From Panulirus ornatus (taxonomy: Eukaryota; Arthropoda; Malacostraca; Decapoda; Palinuridae): a stretch of DNA of 64,000 bases. The stretch spans positions 10,448,498 to 10,512,497 of the forward strand of contig NC_092249.1 in the NCBI RefSeq assembly GCF_036320965.1, in the 5' to 3' direction. Positions 59,946 to 64,000 of this stretch are shown here, one piece after another. The translations under genes were made by a program, and so were the position numbers. Every line of letters starts with the position of its first letter. Position 1 is the first letter of the stretch. The notes under the pieces were generated by a model. It saw only the letters and a list, made by a program, of their open reading frames with translations. It searched no databases and had not been told where the DNA came from.

Positions 59946-60340
59946 CTACAAGCAAAAACAATTATTGCTCCTCAATGTGGAGCAGCAACACAAGTCTGAG
60001 AACCGATCTGTTGACAACCAGTCCTTCCCATCACACATAGAGTCAGACTTCGAGATTTTGTATCTTAATACTACATCTCGTACTTTTCCGTCCCTGCCTG
60101 GTTAGCTCTTTCAACCTGTGCTAACTTCCAATTTCCTCTAATCAAATCACTGTCTTGCACTAAAACAACATCTCCTTCCCGCAAATTTCTACGTGCTGTA
60201 TGCCATTTTTGCCTGATAGTTAAGGTTGGGAAGTAGTCTCTCATCCATTTCCTCCAAAACGAGGCTACAATACTTTGTACAAGACTGAAACGCTTCCTTG
60301 TATCAGTCGTTTCCACCATGGGCCCACTTATACTTCTCAT
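59946..60340 (-). pseudogene. BEL/Pao pol C-terminal fragment (DUF5641-like), broken
   Basis: The minus-strand frame from about 60,338 reads through a run with FSLVQSIVASFWRKW, then DYFPTLTIRQKW, then NLREGDVVLVQD and RGNWKLAQV. Together these are the hallmarks of the DUF5641 segment that follows the integrase core in BEL/Pao polyproteins, where it is thought to aid DNA binding during integration. The frame stops at 60,071. Downstream similarity of the same domain continues in another frame from about 60,090 to a TAG at 59,946, so a one-base indel lies near 60,090. Upstream, the integrase core, RNase H, RT and protease are missing because the sequence changes abruptly at about 60,340 into the (ATT/ATC)n tail of another element. 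It cannot encode a functional protein. The family call is confident; the exact lineage is not. Confidence 0.85.
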
Positions 60341-60657
60341 AATAATTACTATCATTATCAATTATTATTGTTTTTACTATTACTATTATCATAATTTTCA
60401 TAATAGTTACTATCATTACTAATGATTATTGTTTGTATATTATTATTATCATTATTATCATTATCATTATTGTTATTATAATATTATCATTATTATTATC
60501 ATCATTATTATTGTTATCATTATCATAATTATTATTATCATCATTATCATTATTATCATTGTTATCGTTATCATTATTATCATTACTATCATTATCAATT
60601 ATTCTTATTATCATTACTTTAATTATCATTATTTTTTTATTTTTCTATTTTTCATTT
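60341..60657 (-). repeat. (ATT/ATC)n microsatellite, 3' tail of the LINE
   Basis: About 300 bp of trinucleotide repeats mix ATT and ATC on the plus strand (AAT and GAT on the element's strand), with occasional GTT and ACT variants. It ends at TTTTTCTATTTTTCATTTTG. It sits exactly between the LINE 3' UTR and the interrupted BEL/Pao pol fragment, the place expected of a LINE tail. Open frames here on either strand are low-complexity Ile/Asp/Asn runs and not genes. Confidence 0.85.
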
Positions 60658-61099
60658 TGCTTTGTCGTTGTCTCCCGCGTTTGCGAGGTAGCGCAAGGAA
60701 ACAGACGAAAGAAATGGCTCAACCCACCCCCATACACAATGTATACACACACACACGCCCACACACGCAAATATACATACCTATACATCTCAATGTACAC
60801 ATATATATACATACACAGACACATACATATATACAAATGCACACAATTCACACTTTCTGCCCCCATTCACTCCCATCGCCACCTCGCCACACATGGAATA
60901 CCATCCCCCTTCCCCCTCATGTGTGCGAGGTAGCACTAGGAAAAGACAACAAAGGCCCCATTTGTTCACACTAAGTCTCTAGCTGTCACGCAATAATGCC
61001 CGAAACCACAGCTCCCTTTCCACATCCAGGCCCCACAACAACTTTCCATGGTTTACCCCAGACGCTTCACATGCCCTGATTCAATCCACTGACAGCACG
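60658..61099 (-). other. LINE 3' UTR with a doubled GCGAGGTAG motif
   Basis: This complex-sequence stretch lies between the C-terminal stop codon (61,100) and the microsatellite tail. It holds two related plus-strand motifs 242 bp apart: GCGAGGTAGCGCAAGGAA at 60,683 and GCGAGGTAGCACTAGGAA at 60,925, each followed by a purine-rich ACAGACGAAAGAA or AAGACAACAAAGG stretch. Between them is a CA/TA-rich microsatellite. In LINEs the 3' UTR carries the signal by which the RT recognises its own RNA, and a doubled motif here is a candidate, by inference. I see no coding potential. Confidence 0.7.
60735..60850. repeat. CA/TA-rich microsatellite inside the LINE 3' UTR
   Basis: This is an impure alternation of CACACA and TATATACATA blocks, including ACACACACACGCCC and ATATATACATACACAGACA. 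Its position between two copies of the GCGAGGTAG motif suggests it is part of the element. Frames crossing it are low complexity. Confidence 0.8.
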
Positions 61100-61492
61100 T
61101 CAACCCCGGTATACCACATCGATCCAATTCACTCTATTCCTTGCCCTTCTTTCACCCTCCTGCATGTTCAGGCCCCGATCACACAAAATCTTTTTCACTC
61201 CATATTTCCACCTCCAATTTGGTCTCCCACTTCTCCTCGTTCCCTCCACCTCCGACACATATATCCTCTTGGTCAATCTTTCCTCACTCATTCTCTCCAT
61301 GTGCCCAAACCATTTCAAAACAACCTCTTCTGCTCTCTCAACCACGCTCTTTTCATTTCCACACATCTCTCTTACCCTTACATTACTTACTCGATCAATC
61401 CACCACACACCACACATTGTCCTCAAACATCTCATTTCCAGCACATCCACTCTCCTCCGCACAACTCTATCCATAGCCCACGCCTCGCAACC
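61100..61492 (-). pseudogene. LINE ORF2-type C-terminal domain
   Basis: This frame carries the segment that follows the RT in many single-ORF LINEs. It begins with a CEAW-like stretch, then RRVDVLEMRCLRTMCGV, then VLKWFGHMERMSEERLTKRI, then a GTRRSGRPNWRW run, and ends at a TGA at 61,100. The W-F-G-H and G-R-P-x-x-R-W signatures are widespread in invertebrate endonuclease-reverse transcriptases. Its function is unclear; a role in nucleic-acid binding is usually assumed. It is separated from the RT frame by a stop at 61,493-61,495 and a one-base shift near 61,530, so it is no longer translated with the RT. The apparent start codon at 61,474 is simply the first internal Met. Confidence 0.88.
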
Positions 61493-61512
61493 TTACAACA
61501 TTGTTGGAACCA

Positions 61513-62664
61513 CTATTCCTTCAAACATACCCATTTTGCTTTCCGAGATAATGTTCTCGACACATTCTTCAAGGCTCCCAGGATTTTCGCCCCCTCCCCC
61601 ACCCTATGATTCACTTCCGCTTCCATGGTTCCATCCGCTGCCAGATCCACTCCCAGATATCTAAAACACTTTACTTCCTCCAGATTTTCTCCATTCAAAC
61701 TAACCTCCCAACTGACTTGACCCTCAACACTACTGTACCTAATAACCTTGCTCTTATTCACATTTACTCTTAACTTTCTTCTTTCACGCACTTTACCAAA
61801 CTCAGTCACCAGCTTCTGCAGTTTCTCACATGAATCAGCCACCAGCGCTGTATCATCAGCGAACAACAACTGACTCACTTCCCAAGCTCTCTCATCCACA
61901 ACAGAATGCATACTTTCCCCTCTTTCCAAAACTCTTGCATTCACCTCCCTAACAACCCCATCCATAAACAAATTAAACAACCATGGAGACATCACACACC
62001 CCTGCCGCAAACCTACATTCACTGAGAACCAATCACTTTCCTCTCTTCCTACACGTACACTTGCCTTACATCCTCGATAAAAACTTTTCACTGCTTCTAA
62101 CAACTTGCCTCCCACACCATATATTCTCAATACCTTCCACAGAGCAACTCTATCAACTCTATCATATTCCTTCTCCAGATCCATAAATGCTACATACAAA
62201 TCCATTTGCTTTTCTAAGTATTTCTCACATACATTCTTCAAAACAAACACCTGATCCACACATCCTCTACCACTTCTGAAACCACACTGCTCTTCCCTAA
62301 TCTGATTCTCTGTACATGCCTTCACCCTCTCAATCAATACCCTCCCATATAATTTACCAGGAATGCTCAACAAACTTATACCTCTGTAATTTGAGCACTC
62401 ACTCTTATCCCCTTTGCCTTTGTACAATGGCGCTATGCAAGCGTTCCGCCAATCCTCAGGCACCTCACCATGAGTCATACATATATTGAATAACCTTACC
62501 AACCAGTCAACAATACAGTCACCCCCTTTCTTAATAAATTCCACTGCAATACCATCCAAACCTGCAGCCTTGCCGGCTTTCATCTTCCGCAAAGCTTTTA
62601 CTACCTCTTCTCTGTTTACCAAATCATTTTCCCTAACCCTCTCACACCACCTCGACCAAAACAC
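61513..62664 (-). pseudogene. LINE reverse transcriptase domain, frameshifted at both ends
   Basis: The frame is open for 383 codons and contains the RT blocks in order: KAAGLDGIAVEF (residues 33-44), NYRGISLLS (92-100), QCGFRSGRGCVD (126-137), FMDLEKEYDRVD with the first catalytic Asp (160-171, Asp162), GLRQGCVMSPWLF (218-230), the FADD catalytic box (268-271) and FRYLGV (334-339). The RT core therefore looks intact with all three catalytic Asp residues, and only its joins are broken. At the amino side the frame should continue into the linker at 62,616-62,834 but is out of register. At the carboxyl side it runs into a stop 39 bp before the C-terminal segment. The first Met at 62,664 is internal and not a true start. 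This is the RT of a LINE, not of an LTR element: it has FADD, long insertions and an upstream endonuclease. Confidence 0.93.
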
Positions 62665-62949
62665 CTTATATCTGCCACTCTATCATCAAACACATTCAAC
62701 AAACCTTCAAAATACTCACTCCATCTCCTTCTCACATCACCACTACTTGTTATCACTTCCCCATTTACACCCTTCACTGAAGTTCCCATTTGCTCCCTTG
62801 TCTTACGCACTTTATTTACCTCCTTCCAGAACATCTTTTTATTCTCCCTAAAATTTAATGATACTCTCTCACCCCAACTCTCATTTGCCCTCTTTTTTCA
62901 CCTCTTGCACCTTTCTCTTGACTTCCTGTCTCTTTCTTTTATACATCTC
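62616..62949 (-). pseudogene. LINE linker between endonuclease and RT
   Basis: The stretch covers the region after the endonuclease stop (TGA at 62,950-62,952). It includes a frame from 62,834 starting MFWKEVNKVRK and continuing through WSEYFEGLL, a phrase that in this type of element lies just before the first RT block. The upstream part (62,835-62,949) encodes Lys/Arg-rich sequence in the endonuclease frame, interrupted by the TGA and by a homopolymer indel at the T-run 62,893-62,898. The frame overlaps the start of the RT frame by about 50 bp because of another indel between 62,616 and 62,664. Confidence 0.8.
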
Positions 62950-63654
62950 TCACTCAATTGCATTTTTTCCCTGCAAAAATCGTCCAAATGCCTCTCTCTT
63001 CTCTTTCACTAATAATCTTACTTCTTCATCCCACCACTCACTACCCTTTCTAATCAACCCATCTCCCACTCTTCTCATGCCACAAGCATCTTTTGTGCAA
63101 TCCATCACTGATTCCCTAAATACATCCCATTCCTCCCCCACTCCCCTTACTTCCATTGTTCTCACCTTTTTCCATTCTGTACTCAGTCTCTCCTGGTACT
63201 TCCTTACACAAGTCTCCTTCCCAAGCTCACTTACTCTCACCACCCTCTTCACCCCAACATTCACTCTTCTTTTCTGAAAACCCATACAAATCTTCACCTT
63301 AGCCTCCACAAGATAATGATCAGACATCCCTCCAGTTGCACCTCTCAGCACATTAACATCCAAGATTCTCTCTTTCGCGCGCCTGTCAATTAACACGTAA
63401 TCCAATAACGCTCTCTGGTCATCTCTCCTACTTACATACGTATACTTATGTATATCTCGCTTTTTAAACCAGGTATTCCCAATCACCAGTCCTTTTTCAG
63501 CACATAAATCTACAAGCTCTTCATTTCCATTTACAACACTGAACATCCTATGTATACCAATTATTCCCTCAACTGCCACATTACTCACCTTTGCATTCAA
63601 ATCACCCATCACTATAACCCGGTCTCGTGCAATCAAAACCACTAACACATTCAT
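62950..63654 (-). pseudogene. LINE endonuclease, C-terminal part
   Basis: This frame holds the later motifs of an AP-like endonuclease: VMGDLNAKV (residues 15-23) with catalytic Asp and Asn, NTWF (60-63), YTYVS (71-75), LLDYVLI (83-89), and SDHYLV (111-116) with the catalytic Asp-His. The rest is a basic linker ending in a TGA at 62,950 where the element would normally read on. These enzymes nick target DNA to prime reverse transcription. The first half of the domain is in a different frame (63,602-64,000), with the shift near 63,630, so the endonuclease is split. Confidence 0.9.
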
Positions 63655-64000
63655 TCAGCTGCTCCCAAAACACTTGCTTCTCATGATCTTTCTTCTCATG
63701 CCCAGGTGCATATGCACCAATAATCACCCATCTCTCTCCATCAACTTTCAGTTTTACCCATATTAATCGAGAATTTACTTTCTTACATTCTATCACATAC
63801 TCCCACAACTCCTGTTTCAGGAGTAGTGCTACTCCTTCCCTTGCTCTTGTCCTCTCACTAACCCCTGACTTTACTCCCAAGACATTCCCAAACCACTCTT
63901 CCCCTTTACCCTTAAGCTCCGTTTCACTCAGAGCCAAAACATCCAGGTTCCTTTCCTCAAACATACTACCTATCTCTCCTTTTTTCACATCTTGGTTACA
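63602..64000 (-). pseudogene. LINE endonuclease, N-terminal part, cut by window edge
   Basis: The frame is open to the right edge, so its real start lies outside; the GTG at 63,988 is only the first start-like codon. Visible motifs are LDVLALSETEL (residues 15-25), with the Glu expected at the metal site, then REGVALLL (50-57) and VIIGAYAP (88-95). They match the first half of the AP-like endonuclease domain. It ends at a stop at 63,602 after a one-base shift near 63,630, just before the GDLN motif, which continues in the frame of the neighbouring fragment. Confidence 0.88.

Larger units (their letters stand above)
60341..64000 (-). mobile_element. APE-type LINE (non-LTR retrotransposon), dead, 5' end beyond window
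   Basis: Reading from right to left this element shows an AP-like endonuclease, a linker, a reverse transcriptase, a C-terminal domain, a 3' UTR of about 760 bp and a microsatellite tail. The order and the tail of simple repeats are typical of RTE-like and related single-ORF LINEs, which copy themselves by nicking target DNA and reverse-transcribing their RNA in place. The coding region is broken at least four times by frameshifts (near 63,630, 62,893-62,898, 62,616-62,664 and 61,530) and by stops at 62,950 and 61,493. It is open at the right edge, so full length is unknown. The clade is uncertain. The tail abuts the BEL/Pao fragment, which suggests insertion into that element. Confidence 0.9.

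Noticed and set aside
60426..60974. Ile/Asn/Asp-rich frames across the microsatellite
   Set aside because: They are translations of (ATT/ATC)n and CA/TA repeats; low complexity only.
61141..63277. Plus-strand frames such as 61,141-61,664, 62,486-62,851 and 62,858-63,277
   Set aside because: They are antisense shadows of the LINE coding region, which has clear RT and endonuclease motifs on the minus strand.

Overview
The window looks like eukaryotic, probably arthropod, heterochromatin. It holds no host gene that I can support. Two regions make it up. Positions 1-59,287 are one uninterrupted, diverged tandem array of a ~30-bp satellite that runs off the left edge. Positions 59,288-64,000 are nested, decayed retrotransposons on the minus strand that run off the right edge. 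A BEL/Pao LTR element plus an APE-type LINE fits an invertebrate genome. I lean towards a decapod crustacean from the general look of the LINE, but this is low confidence and nothing in the window proves it.

Satellite (1-59,287). The canonical unit has the cores CATACAGCACCC and CTACAACCTTACATCA (clean copy 55,933-55,962). The plus strand is very poor in G: 1 G in 30 bases, against 11 A, 13 C and 5 T. Length variants recur: a 34-bp unit carrying the palindrome TCACGTGA followed by ATGCAG, a 29-bp unit with TTAAATACAG, and a 27-bp unit. These variants come in a repeated order, so the array has a second level of organisation (higher-order repeats). Copies are recognisable at about 324, 333, 596-627, 1,209, 1,470, 1,625 and 1,732 bp, and at about 5.4 kb. 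Two domains can be told apart, changing at about 33-34.9 kb. The left domain is rich in CACGTGAATGCAG boxes (at least 21 exact). The right domain has sparser, mostly TTACGTGAAT versions and a different 29-bp marker. All three plus frames of the consensus unit lack stop codons, so the many long plus-strand open frames with ten-residue periodicity follow from the repeat and are not genes.

Transposon block (59,288-64,000). At 59,287/59,288 the satellite stops in mid-unit against a sequence with TGT...ACA ends, read here as the 3' LTR of a BEL/Pao element (59,288-59,933, minus). Inward of it come a polypurine tract, a stop codon, and the C-terminal DUF5641-like part of the pol polyprotein, broken by a frameshift. 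At about 60,340 that fragment is cut off by the (ATT/ATC)n tail of a second minus-strand element. This is an APE-endonuclease/reverse-transcriptase LINE with a 3' UTR, a C-terminal domain, RT, a linker and the endonuclease. It has at least four frameshifts and two in-frame stops, so it is dead. The simplest history is satellite array, then BEL/Pao insertion into it, then LINE insertion into the BEL/Pao pol gene. This predicts the rest of the BEL/Pao element, its other LTR and possibly more satellite to the right of the window.
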